DNA of 64,000 bases. Source: Tepidisphaera sp. (GTDB lineage: Bacteria; Planctomycetota; Phycisphaerae; Phycisphaerales; UBA1924). Both the position numbers and the translations under genes were made by a program. Under the pieces are notes generated by a model. That model did not search any database. It saw nothing but the letters and a program-made list of their open reading frames with translations, and had not been told where the DNA came from. The DNA lies in the NCBI GenBank assembly GCA_016124375.1, contig WGNV01000003.1, positions 186,001-250,000 of the forward strand, read 5' to 3'. The number at the start of each line of letters is the position of its first letter. The stretch's first letter is position 1. Positions 40,724 through 48,935 of this stretch are shown in pieces.

Positions 40724-41695
40724 CTAACGCCCCGCCAACTGCGCCATGCGGGCCGAGCCGATCACCTGCTCGGCGTAGTCGTTCATGGCATCGCGCAACT
40801 GCTCAAAGCTCTCGAGCACGTAGTAAATCGGCTGGAAGTGGTCGATTTCGAAGTCGGTCTCGCAGATGCGTTCGAGATCGAACGGTCGCCACTGGGCCAC
40901 GGGGCGGGGCGTGCAGTCTTCCACGTGGTCGCCCTTTCGTTCCCAGGCGCCCTGGAGGGCGTATTCGCTCTCGGAGTGGCTGCTGACCAGACCCGAGCCG
41001 TAGACCTTGACCTTGCCGTCTTCCTTGATGAGCCCGAACTCGACGGTGAACCAGAACAGGCGGCCCAGGCGCTTGATGTGGTGCTCGTCTTCGCAGAGCA
41101 GGGCGGCCTTGCCGTAGGTCTGGAGGAAATCCGCGAAGACCTTGAGCGTGTGCAGCGGCACGTGCCCGAAGACGTCGTGGAAAATGTCCGGCTCGGGCAG
41201 GTAGTCCATCACTTCGCGCGGGCGGATGAGCACGGTGGTCGGGAACTCGCGCTGGGCCAGGCACGCGAAGAAGCTCTTGGCGGGCAGGTAGCCGGGCACG
41301 CCGTAGCTCGCCCAATCGCTCTGGGCCTGGAGGAAGCGGTTGATGCCTTCGAGTTTGGTGCCGGCCTTGAGCACGGTTCCGCCCGCGACGACGATGTCCT
41401 GATCCAGCGTCAGGTCATTCAGCAGCGGGATGCGGTCGCGGGTCAGGCGCAGGATCTTCATGCCGTCGATGAACTGGCGGCTCACCTGCTTCTCGAGCAC
41501 GGTCCAGCGGCGATCGAACAAGTCCCGCCACACGTCGTGATTTTCGCGGGTGTACTTGGCGTAGTTCTGAGTGATGTAGAACTCGTCGGCGTTGATCTGG
41601 CTGGCGGGAAGATTGGGGGCGTGGTCAGCCGCGGCCTGGGCGAGGCGTGCTTCGTCGCTGTCGATGATGTTGTTGTAGCGGATGTCCTGATGCAT
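40724..41695 (-). CDS. phhA: Phenylalanine 4-hydroxylase, 323 aa
   Basis: Pterin-dependent, non-haem iron monooxygenase converting phenylalanine to tyrosine. The facial triad is visible: H173 and H178 in IFHDVFGHVPLH and E219 in FWFTVEFGL. The stretch FPTTVLIRPREVMDYLPEPD before it and the SGLVSSHSESEYAL block after it are typical of bacterial enzymes. It lacks a regulatory ACT domain, as is normal for bacteria. It needs tetrahydropterin, and a PTPS homologue lies at 53479-53862. The 4a-carbinolamine dehydratase PhhB, often adjacent, is not present. Confidence 0.93.
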   Translation of the reverse strand: MHQDIRYNNIIDSDEARLAQAAADHAPNLPASQINADEFYITQNYAKYTRENHDVWRDLFDRRWTVLEKQVSRQFIDGMKILRLTRDRIPLLNDLTLDQDIVVAGGTVLKAGTKLEGINRFLQAQSDWASYGVPGYLPAKSFFACLAQREFPTTVLIRPREVMDYLPEPDIFHDVFGHVPLHTLKVFADFLQTYGKAALLCEDEHHIKRLGRLFWFTVEFGLIKEDGKVKVYGSGLVSSHSESEYALQGAWERKGDHVEDCTPRPVAQWRPFDLERICETDFEIDHFQPIYYVLESFEQLRDAMNDYAEQVIGSARMAQLAGR

Positions 41696-41888
41696 GCCGA
41701 GCCTCCCTTGGGGCGAGCCGCTCCCGCGGCCTGACCCAAAATAATACGGGCGTGCCGGGGACCGGTCGCCCGGTCTTGTGGCGACATTCGCGCGCCGCTA
41801 GGCTGGCATCGTTTTGTGAACGCACGGACCCGCCGGGGTGGTGGAGGGCGTGCGTTCGGGGCGGCGGGGCGCTGCCTGGGGGCATTTC

Positions 41889-42125
41889 ATGGCGATCGAT
41901 CCGATGCTGTATGAGAAGTTGTCCGGCCGCAAGGGCGATCCCCGCGATCGGCTTGGGCAGGTCTTGGCGGACGACGCGAAGGCGAAGCAATCGCGTGAGC
42001 GGGCCAGGGATCGGGCGTACTCGGGCCCGCGGATGACCACAGCCTTCAAGGCCAAGGCGGCGTTCGGCGCGGCCGGGGCGCTGGTGCTGATGGTGGTGCT
42101 GCTGGGCGTCCGGGGCTGTTCTTGA
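41889..42125 (+). CDS. Small tail-anchored membrane protein, 78 aa
   Basis: A charged N-terminal half (IDPMLYEKLSGRKGDPRDRLGQVLADDAKAK) precedes a single C-terminal membrane segment (about 54-74, AFGAAGALVLMVVLLGVRGC). The layout suggests a tail-anchored protein with its domain in the cytoplasm. No family recognised. ATG 41889 begins the conserved-looking part; the frame is open upstream. Confidence 0.5.
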   Translation: MAIDPMLYEKLSGRKGDPRDRLGQVLADDAKAKQSRERARDRAYSGPRMTTAFKAKAAFGAAGALVLMVVLLGVRGCS

Positions 42126-42281
42126 AAAATCCGCGGAGCGACATGAACCAGGGCGGGGCTTGACCCGTAGGTTTCCTCGTCGTACCGTTACTTGTTGAAA
42201 CAAGTATTTGGGTCGGGCTTGTGCGGGGGCGTGCCCCGCGCGGCACCGGCTGGCGGCCAGAGAGCAGCAAGGAGACTGGGC

Positions 42282-42932
42282 ATGCAGCGTTCGATTCTTT
42301 CGTCTCGTTCAGCTCGCGCGTTTGTGAGCGTGGCGGGGTTGATGGTGGCGGGCGGGCTTGGGGTGGGCGCGGCGGTCATCGCCGCGAGCGACCGGCCTGC
42401 GGCGCCGGCGCCGTTGGCCGCCCCGGCCGCCGAAGGCACGTACTCGTTCGACCCCGCGCACAGCAGCGTGGTCTTCAGCATCCGACACCTGGGCACCAGC
42501 AACACCTGGGGCATGTTCCACGAGCCCACCGGCACGTTCGTCGCCGGCCCCAAGGGCAGCATCGAGATCAGCGTGCCCCTGGACAAGCTCGACACGGGCA
42601 ACGAGAAGCGCGACCAGCACCTGCGCTCGCCCGACTTCTTCTCCGCCAAGGAGTTCCCCACCATCACGTACAAGTCCAAGAGCATCACCCCGGCGGGCGA
42701 GAATGCGTACGACGTGACGGGCGAACTGACGCTGCACGGGCAGACCAAGCCGCTGAACGTGAAACTGGAAATCCTGGGCGCGGGCAAGGGGATGAAGGGC
42801 GAAGACATCATCGGCGCCCAGGCGACCTTCACGATCAAGCGTTCCGAGTGGGGTATGAACACCTACGTCAAAGAGGGCGCGGTGGGTGATGAGGTGAATC
42901 TCACCGTCGCGTTCGAAGGGCACAAGCAGTAA
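42282..42932 (+). CDS. YceI-family periplasmic lipid-binding protein, 216 aa
   Basis: A lipocalin-like beta-barrel that binds isoprenoid or other amphiphilic ligands. After an export signal (about 10-36), the domain begins GTYSFDPAHSSVVFSIRHLGTSNTWGMF, the family signature, with KLDTGNEKRDQHLRSPDFFSAKEFPTITYKS and the final YVKEGAVGDEVNLTVAFEG. AAGGAG at 42269-42274 fixes the start. It has its own terminator downstream, so it is probably a single-gene unit. Confidence 0.93.
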   Translation: MQRSILSSRSARAFVSVAGLMVAGGLGVGAAVIAASDRPAAPAPLAAPAAEGTYSFDPAHSSVVFSIRHLGTSNTWGMFHEPTGTFVAGPKGSIEISVPLDKLDTGNEKRDQHLRSPDFFSAKEFPTITYKSKSITPAGENAYDVTGELTLHGQTKPLNVKLEILGAGKGMKGEDIIGAQATFTIKRSEWGMNTYVKEGAVGDEVNLTVAFEGHKQ

Positions 42933-42946
42933 AGCCCCTCCTTGGT

Positions 42947-42983
42947 CCGGGCGTGCCCTCACACTGGCCGCCCGGGCTTTTTT
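42947..42983 (+). terminator. Rho-independent terminator after the YceI gene
   Basis: CCGGGCG (42947-42953) pairs with CGCCCGG (42969-42975), 15-base loop, followed by GCTTTTTTC. A few extra flanking pairs can lengthen it. Confidence 0.8.
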
Positions 42984-43040
42984 CGTGTGAAGCGCCGGGA
43001 ACCTGAGGCGTCGCGGCGAAGGCCGCGCGGGAGCTTCGTC

Positions 43041-43955
43041 ATGCCCTTTACCCCTGTGCAGTTGGCGTTCGCGCTCGGGCTGCCCCTGGCGCTGTGCCTT
43101 GTCGGGTTCTTTCTCTTCTGGAGAAAGTCTCGGAGCGAACCGGATGTCGCGGGCGTGAACCTCGTGTGGCCTCGCGTTCGGTCGGCCGCGCTGGTGGGCG
43201 TGTTGCTTCCGGGGGCGATTTTGCTGGCGTTTCGCGAGACGCGCGTGCCCCCGGTGTCGGCGGTGGATTGGCCCCCGGTGTTCGCCGCGGCTGGCGGACT
43301 GGCCGGGGTGATCGGGGCGTGGCTCACCACGCGCGGGCGCACGTATGGACCGGTCTCGTCGGCGCCGCTGGGCGGATTGATCTTGTTTGGCGTGCTGCAT
43401 GTGGGGCTGGCGCTGCTGGTGGCGGCGGCGATGCACCTGGGCCAGAGCGCGAACCAGAACGCCAGGACCCTGGGCATCGCCGCGGGCATCGCAGTGGGCG
43501 GCACGCTGGTGTCGCTGTCGTTCAGGGCGGCGGCCAGCACCTCAAGCCGGCTTGTGCCGCTGCTGATCGTGTTGGTGGGCGTGACGTCGAGCGTGGCGGC
43601 GGCGCTCACGGGCAACATCGCCCCCCCGCTGCTGTACGGCACCATGTGCGCGTGCGTGGGCCCGGCGTTTCTGGTTGGCCTGGTGAGGCCCGGGGCGACG
43701 CTGGGGCCGGCGTTCACGTCCGCGGCGTGGCTGATGGCGAGCCTGTGCATCGTGACCAGCGTCTTCGGCGAGACGCCCTGGTGGTGCGCCGGGCTCAATG
43801 CGCTGGCGGGGGTGATGGTGTGGGCGAGCGGCGCGGGGCCGCTGGCGGCGCTGAAGGGCTGGCGGAGCGTGGTGGTGCGGGGGTCGATGGTGGCCGCGCC
43901 CGGATTGGCGGCGGTCATCGTGGCGGCCATGAACCAGCCCGAGCCGTATTACTGA
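43041..43955 (+). CDS. Hypothetical multi-pass membrane protein, 304 aa
   Basis: Eight or nine membrane segments fill the sequence, beginning LAFALGLPLALCLVGFFLFW, with short Gly/Ala-rich loops and a final helix before NQPEPYY. Transporter-like in shape but no signature motif. ATG 43041 has a GGAG twelve bases upstream, a weak site. Convergent with the DNRLRE PEP-CTERM gene, from which it is separated by a large inverted repeat. Confidence 0.65.
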   Translation: MPFTPVQLAFALGLPLALCLVGFFLFWRKSRSEPDVAGVNLVWPRVRSAALVGVLLPGAILLAFRETRVPPVSAVDWPPVFAAAGGLAGVIGAWLTTRGRTYGPVSSAPLGGLILFGVLHVGLALLVAAAMHLGQSANQNARTLGIAAGIAVGGTLVSLSFRAAASTSSRLVPLLIVLVGVTSSVAAALTGNIAPPLLYGTMCACVGPAFLVGLVRPGATLGPAFTSAAWLMASLCIVTSVFGETPWWCAGLNALAGVMVWASGAGPLAALKGWRSVVVRGSMVAAPGLAAVIVAAMNQPEPYY

Positions 43956-43960
43956 TACGA

Positions 43961-44051
43961 GCCCGAAGCGCGAACGGGGGCCTCAGTGGTGAGCGAGCAT
44001 GGGGGTCGTTCGCGTTCGGATGTCGCGGCGACCCTGGCTGGCGCTTCGGGC
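43961..44051. repeat. Long-range inverted repeat between convergent genes
   Basis: GCCCGAAGCGC (43961-43971) is a perfect inverted match to GCGCTTCGGGC (44041-44051), 69 bases apart; a second pair, CGCGAACG (43969-43976) and CGTTCGCG (44007-44014), lies partly inside. The two pairings exclude each other in part, so transcripts from either side could form alternative hairpins. Possible bidirectional terminator. Confidence 0.55.
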
Positions 44052-44071
44052 ACGCAGACGCGACAATCTCG

Positions 44072-44842
44072 CTAGCGCCGGCGCCGCATCGCGATCAGGC
44101 CGCCCAGCCCCATGACCACTGCCGCACCGGGCGCGGGCACGGTGTAGACGATGGTGAGGGCGGGGCGCTGGGTGGCCTCGGGCCAGGTGATGCCGCTGAA
44201 TCTCCGGGCGTTGCGCGTGGAGGATTCGTTGTTCTTGATCAGCCAGCCGAAGTTGCTCGAGGGGTTGTTGAGCCAGCCTTGCACGTCGGCGATGAGCAGC
44301 GAGGTGCTCGACCATGTGTAGACGCCGACGCCGGCCTGGCTGCGGGTGGCGCTGGCGGCGGCGATGAAGTCACCCCCGGGCTGGGTCCAGTTCTGCCCGG
44401 TGCCGAAGAATCGCGAGGTCCAGGTCGCGTCGCCCGACTGAGCCGGAGCACCCATGGCCCCCTGGTTGTCGCGATTGCTGGAACCCTGCCCCCAGTCAGC
44501 GATGAGCCGGTGCAGTTCGAAGGTGCTGCTGCTGCTGTTGCTGGCCCGATCGCAGTAAAGCGACAGCGACACGCTGGTGATGGTGGCGCCCGCGGGGACG
44601 GAGTTCGCGATATCGAACTGGATGAGCGCTCGACGCTTGTCGACGCCCGAGCCCTGGGCAGTGACCCCGGCAAAGATCGCCTGCGCGCCGCCGCTGCCCA
44701 GGGCGCCGAGCGAATCCTGGATCAGCGTGTTGTTCCGGCTGGCGCCGATGGTGATGGAATCCGCCGACGCGGAGGGCGCCGCACATGAGAGAACCGCCAC
44801 GCCGATCAATGTCGATGGACCGAGAACCTGACCCACGCGCAT
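44072..44842 (-). CDS. DNRLRE-domain secreted protein with PEP-CTERM tail, 256 aa
   Basis: A signal peptide (about 1-27, ending PSASA), a beta-sandwich of the DNRLRE kind (DSITIGASRNNTLIQD; DKRRALIQFDIAN; TITSVSLSLYCDRAS; VQGWLNNPSSNFGWLIKNNES) and a VPAPGAAVVMGLGGLIAMRRRR tail. DNRLRE domains sit on secreted polymer-degrading or cell-surface proteins. AAGGAG is present before ATG 44840-44842. The tail indicates exosortase-like processing. Confidence 0.85.
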   Translation of the reverse strand: MRVGQVLGPSTLIGVAVLSCAAPSASADSITIGASRNNTLIQDSLGALGSGGAQAIFAGVTAQGSGVDKRRALIQFDIANSVPAGATITSVSLSLYCDRASNSSSSTFELHRLIADWGQGSSNRDNQGAMGAPAQSGDATWTSRFFGTGQNWTQPGGDFIAAASATRSQAGVGVYTWSSTSLLIADVQGWLNNPSSNFGWLIKNNESSTRNARRFSGITWPEATQRPALTIVYTVPAPGAAVVMGLGGLIAMRRRR

Positions 44843-44987
44843 ACCGACTCCTTGCCCCGGGGCGAATAGCCGCGGCTATGCATGACATACACCGGGTTTG
44901 GCGGCGTGCCAGAAAAGTCGTGGGAATTTCTTCGCAGCAACGGAAATTGTCGGACGACGACCACACAAGAACCCCGGGTCGGGGTCA

Positions 44988-45839
44988 TCAACCGAATCGG
45001 CCGCTGATGTACTGCTCGGTCAGGGACTTGGAAGGGTTGGTAAAGATCTTGGCGGTGCGGTCGTATTCGATCATTTCGCCGAGGTACATGAAGGCGGTGT
45101 AGTCGCTGACGCGCGAGGCCTGCTGCATGTTGTGGGTGACGATGAGGATGGTCACGCGCTGGCGCAGATCGTCGATGAGTTCCTCGATCTTGCCCGTCGC
45201 GATCGGGTCCAGGGCGCTGGTGGGTTCGTCGAAGAGGACGATCTCGGGTTCGACGGCCAGGGCGCGGGCGATGCACAGTCGCTGCTGCTGCCCGCCCGAG
45301 AGGCCGTAGGCCCCGTCGCGGAGGCGGTCTTTGACCTCTTCCCACAGCGCGGCTCCGCGCAGGGCCTGCTCGACGCGGGCCTCGAGCTCGCTGCGGCCAC
45401 CCACGCCCCGCAGGCGCAGGCCGTAGGCAACGTTTTCGAAGATGGACTTGGGGAACGGGTTGGGCTTCTGGAAGACCATGGAGACGCGCATGCGCATCTC
45501 GATGGGCGAGGCCGCGGGACCGACGATGTTGATTCGGGAGGGGTAAAGCACGATCTCACCCTCGTAGCGGTTGCCCGGGTAGAGATCGTGCATGCGATTG
45601 AAGCAGCGGAGCAGGGTGGTCTTGCCGCAACCGGAAGGACCGATGAGCGCCGTCACGGCTTTCTCGTAGAACGGCAGCGACACGTTCTTGACGGCCTTGA
45701 ACGAGCCGTAGTAGAAACTCAGGTTGCGAACTTCGGCCTTGACGGGATGGACTACCGGAGCATCGGCTCCGACCGGCTCCGAGTGGGGCTGCATTACCGG
45801 CTGCGGCGTCAGAGATTCCACGGGCGGCGTGTTTACCAC
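44988..45839 (-). CDS. pstB: Phosphate ABC transporter ATPase, 283 aa
   Basis: ATP-hydrolysing subunit of the high-affinity phosphate importer. Walker [10 protein letters not shown], signature LSGGQQQR, Walker [14 protein letters not shown] and the switch His in VTHNMQQA are intact, and [22 protein letters not shown] is diagnostic of PstB. GTG at 45837-45839 follows GGAGGATCAA and overlaps the pstA stop, so the two are co-translated. About 30 extra residues, Pro/Val-rich, precede the ABC domain. Last gene of pstSCAB; no phoU follows. Confidence 0.97.
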   Translation of the reverse strand: MVNTPPVESLTPQPVMQPHSEPVGADAPVVHPVKAEVRNLSFYYGSFKAVKNVSLPFYEKAVTALIGPSGCGKTTLLRCFNRMHDLYPGNRYEGEIVLYPSRINIVGPAASPIEMRMRVSMVFQKPNPFPKSIFENVAYGLRLRGVGGRSELEARVEQALRGAALWEEVKDRLRDGAYGLSGGQQQRLCIARALAVEPEIVLFDEPTSALDPIATGKIEELIDDLRQRVTILIVTHNMQQASRVSDYTAFMYLGEMIEYDRTAKIFTNPSKSLTEQYISGRFG

Positions 45840-46750
45840 TTGATCCTCCGTCGCATGCGGTAGCGCACGCCGATGGCCACTGCGTTGATGCCCAGCGTCG
45901 CGAGCATCAGCACAAGCCCCGCGGCGGCGGCATTCGCCTGAAAGTCTTCGCCCGGCATCGACACCCAGTTGAACATCTGGATGGGCAGCACCGTGAAGTC
46001 GGTCATCAGCCACGAAAACGCGCCGGCGCGATGACCCGAATCCATCATCGAAAACGGCGCCGGCGGCAGAAACGCGATGTACGTCAGAGCGCCGATCGTG
46101 ATCAGCGGCGCCGTCTCTCCGATTGCGCGGCCAAGGGCGATGATCACGCCGGTAGAGATGCCCCCGGCGGAGTAGGGCAACAGGTGATGGCGGATCACCT
46201 GCCAGCGGGTGGCGCCGAGGGCGTACGCCGCCTCACGCATGCTCTGGGGAATGCTCCGCAGCGCCTCGCGCGTGGCGACGATGACGATGGGCAGAATCAG
46301 GAACGCCAGCGTCACCCCGCCGCTGAGGATCGAACGCCCGAAGTTCAGCTTGTAGACCAGCAGGCCCAGCGCCATGAGCCCGTAGATGATGCTCGGCACG
46401 CCCGCCAGGTTGGCGATGTTGATCTCGATCAGGCCTGTGAACCAGTTCTTGCGGGCGTATTCCTCGAGGTAGATTCCCGCGGCCAGGCCGAGGGGAATCG
46501 CGGTCAGCGCCGTCACCAGCATGATGAGCGCGGTGCCGACCCATGCGGCCTTGATGCCCGCCTCGTCCGCGTGGCGCGACGCAAACGACGAAAAGAACTT
46601 CAGGTCCAGCCTCGAGAGCCCGTCGTGGGCGAGGTTGAAGATCAATACCCCCAGCGTCCCCAGGCACAGCAAGAGCAGCGACACACCCAGGACCCGGAAG
46701 ATCAGGTCCTGGAGTTGGCCTCGGCGGATGGTGTGGTCGATGGGTCGCAT
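45833..46750 (-). CDS. pstA: Phosphate ABC transporter permease PstA, 305 aa
   Basis: Six-helix membrane subunit. The conserved permease loop reads [55 protein letters not shown], the EAA contact for PstB. The N-terminus has [25 protein letters not shown] as first helix. It starts 10 bases after pstC and overlaps pstB at its end. Confidence 0.96.
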   Translation of the reverse strand: MRPIDHTIRRGQLQDLIFRVLGVSLLLLCLGTLGVLIFNLAHDGLSRLDLKFFSSFASRHADEAGIKAAWVGTALIMLVTALTAIPLGLAAGIYLEEYARKNWFTGLIEINIANLAGVPSIIYGLMALGLLVYKLNFGRSILSGGVTLAFLILPIVIVATREALRSIPQSMREAAYALGATRWQVIRHHLLPYSAGGISTGVIIALGRAIGETAPLITIGALTYIAFLPPAPFSMMDSGHRAGAFSWLMTDFTVLPIQMFNWVSMPGEDFQANAAAAGLVLMLATLGINAVAIGVRYRMRRRIKW

Positions 46751-46760
46751 AGGGGTGGCG

Positions 46761-47738
46761 TCAGTAGGCCTGGCGATACCGGCGACGCAGGGCCGCCCCG
46801 AGCAGATTGAAACCTAGGGTCATGACGAACAGGGTGAGCCCGGCGGCGAAGATCGATTGGTAGCCGATGTCGTCGTGGGGCAGGTCACCCATGCTCGCCT
46901 GAACAATAAACGCCGTGATCGTCTGGGCCGGCTGCAGCGGGTTGGCGGTCAGCGTCGGCTGGTTGCCCGCGGCGATGGCGACGATCATGGTTTCGCCCAC
47001 GGCGCGGCTGATGGCCAGGGTGTAGGCCGCGGCGACGCCGGAGAAGGCCGCGGGAAAGACCACACGAAGCGCGGTTGTCGTCCGGTTGGCCCCCATGCCG
47101 AAGGACCCCTCGCGCAAGATCATCGGCACCGCCCGCATCGCGTCTTCGCTGAGCGAGCAGACGTATGGCACGATCATGAGACCCATGACGATGCCCGCTG
47201 AGAGGACGTTGAACAGCGGCAACTCGGGGTAGTTCTCCTTCAGGCTCGGAAAGAATGAGATGACCCAGGCGTACACCTGCTGCATGACCGGGGAGACGAG
47301 CGTTATCGCGAAGAAGCCGTAGACGACGGTCGGTACGGCGGCCAGCAGCTCGAGCAGCGGCTTGACCACCTCGCGAACCTTGGCCGGGGCGAACTCGCTG
47401 AGCCAGATGGCGATGATGGTGCCCACCGGCATCGCCACCAGGAGGGCCACCAGGGTGGTCGACAGCGTGCCGGCGACCAGAGGCAGGATGCCGAACTTGG
47501 GGTCGGCGAACTGCGGGGTCCACTCGCCCCCGGTGAGGAACTCGATGGGGTTGACGGTGCGGAAGAACGGTCGCGACTCGTTGACGAGGATGAAGACGAT
47601 GCCCGAGGTGATGAAGATGGAAAAGACCGCCGCCAGCAGCAGCAGCCCCTCCACCACGCGCTCGCGCAGCATCAGCCCCGACAGACGCCGGACATGGGGC
47701 ACCAGGGGAGCGGGCGTTGTCGTCGTCGCGTCGGGCAT
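46761..47738 (-). CDS. pstC: Phosphate ABC transporter permease PstC, 325 aa
   Basis: Partner permease of PstA. It has the first helix VVEGLLLLAAVFSIFITSGIVFILV, the family block SRPFFRTVNPIEFLTGGEWTPQF and the EAA loop EDAMRAVPMILREGSFGMGANRTTTALRVVFPAAFSGVAAAYTLAISRAVGETM. It begins 24 bases after pstS. Confidence 0.96.
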   Translation of the reverse strand: MPDATTTTPAPLVPHVRRLSGLMLRERVVEGLLLLAAVFSIFITSGIVFILVNESRPFFRTVNPIEFLTGGEWTPQFADPKFGILPLVAGTLSTTLVALLVAMPVGTIIAIWLSEFAPAKVREVVKPLLELLAAVPTVVYGFFAITLVSPVMQQVYAWVISFFPSLKENYPELPLFNVLSAGIVMGLMIVPYVCSLSEDAMRAVPMILREGSFGMGANRTTTALRVVFPAAFSGVAAAYTLAISRAVGETMIVAIAAGNQPTLTANPLQPAQTITAFIVQASMGDLPHDDIGYQSIFAAGLTLFVMTLGFNLLGAALRRRYRQAY

Positions 47739-47762
47739 GCGGCTGGCGGCGGCTGTGGACCC

Positions 47763-48788
47763 TTACTTCTGCTCGTCTGTCAACACGTCTTCGATGTGCA
47801 TTCCAACCGTGTTCTTGCCCAGGAACACCGAGCCGGTCTGAAGCTTGTCAAAGCGGCTGTTGAGCAGTTCGTAGGCCTTGGCGGGCAACGCGACGTACTT
47901 CACTTCCGCCGCCAGCTTCGCGGCATGGGCAAGGTAGTAGTCGACAAACGCCTTGACCTCCGGTCGGCTCTGGGCCGCCTGCTTGTTCACGTAGATGAAC
48001 AACGGGCGCGACAGCGGGGCGTACGAACCGTTCTCCACGGCTTCCTGGCTCGGGCCCACGGGCTTCTTGGTCACCGGGTTCTTGTCCCACTGCACCGCCA
48101 CCGCCTTGAGCTGGTCCTTGTGGGCGATGTAGTAGGCGTAGCCGAAGTAGCCCAGGGCGTACTTGCTGCCCGCCACGCCTCGCACCAGGGTGTTGTCGTC
48201 TTCGCTGGCGGTGAAGTCGCTGCGGCTGCTCTTGGGCGTGCCGACGACGGCCTCGGTGAAATAAAAGAACGTGCCGTCGTTGGTGCCCGGGCCATAGAGC
48301 TGGATCTTGGTGTCGGGCCAGCCGGCGCGAATGTCGCTCCACTTGGTGATCTTCTTCTCGGCCTCGGGCTCCCAGAGCTTCTTGAGCTCGTCGACGGTCA
48401 TGCTCTCCGCCCAGGTGTTCTGCTTGTTGATGACGACGGTCAGCGCGTCGAACGCCACCGGCAGTTCGATGAACTCCAGGCCCTTGGACTTGGCTTCGTC
48501 GGCCTCGCTCTGGGTGATCGGGCGCGAGGCGTCGGCGATGTCGATCTCGCCCTTGAGGAACTTGGCGATGCCGCCCCCGGAACCGACGATGCCCACCGTG
48601 ACCTTCACACCCTTATTGGACTTTTGGAAGTCCTCGGCGACGGCCTGGGTGATGGTAAAGACGGTGCTGGAGCCGTCGACCCGGATCACCCGATCCTGAG
48701 CCGCGGCTTTGGGAGCGCCAACGCCGACCAGACCCACCAACGCCGAAACCGCCACCACGAACGACGCTCCGATGCCGTGATTTCGCAT
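47763..48788 (-). CDS. pstS: Phosphate-binding protein PstS, 341 aa
   Basis: Periplasmic receptor for inorganic phosphate. A signal peptide (about 1-32, ending GAPKAAAQ) precedes the mature start RVIRVDGSSTVFTITQAV. Phosphate-ligand regions are visible: DGSSTV, DIADASRPIT and GPGTNDGTFFYFTEAV. Start CAT 48786-48788 gives a classical signal peptide. First gene of pstSCAB; a 7-base direct repeat with 11-base period lies 116 bases upstream, suited to PhoB/PhoP control. Confidence 0.95.
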   Translation of the reverse strand: MRNHGIGASFVVAVSALVGLVGVGAPKAAAQDRVIRVDGSSTVFTITQAVAEDFQKSNKGVKVTVGIVGSGGGIAKFLKGEIDIADASRPITQSEADEAKSKGLEFIELPVAFDALTVVINKQNTWAESMTVDELKKLWEPEAEKKITKWSDIRAGWPDTKIQLYGPGTNDGTFFYFTEAVVGTPKSSRSDFTASEDDNTLVRGVAGSKYALGYFGYAYYIAHKDQLKAVAVQWDKNPVTKKPVGPSQEAVENGSYAPLSRPLFIYVNKQAAQSRPEVKAFVDYYLAHAAKLAAEVKYVALPAKAYELLNSRFDKLQTGSVFLGKNTVGMHIEDVLTDEQK

Positions 48789-48903
48789 GCGTGCTCTCCG
48801 TTTCGGCGGGACCAGGCCTTGGCCCCGCCAGGACCTCGACTGCCCGCCCACTTGCCGACTGTTTATCTTTGGAGCCGGTTCCGCCGATGTAACCCAAACA
48901 GAC

Positions 48904-48921
48904 TGTAAAGACTTTGCAAAG
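48904..48921 (-). promoter_or_regulatory. Candidate Pho box upstream of pstS
   Basis: On the minus strand CTTTGCA (48921-48915) and CTTTACA (48910-48904) are direct repeats 11 bases apart, one helical turn, the arrangement of PhoB/PhoP sites. They differ at one position. A third weaker copy (CTGTTTG) follows with roughly the same period. Binding is inferred. Confidence 0.5.
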
Positions 48922-48935
48922 AGTCCGATAATCAC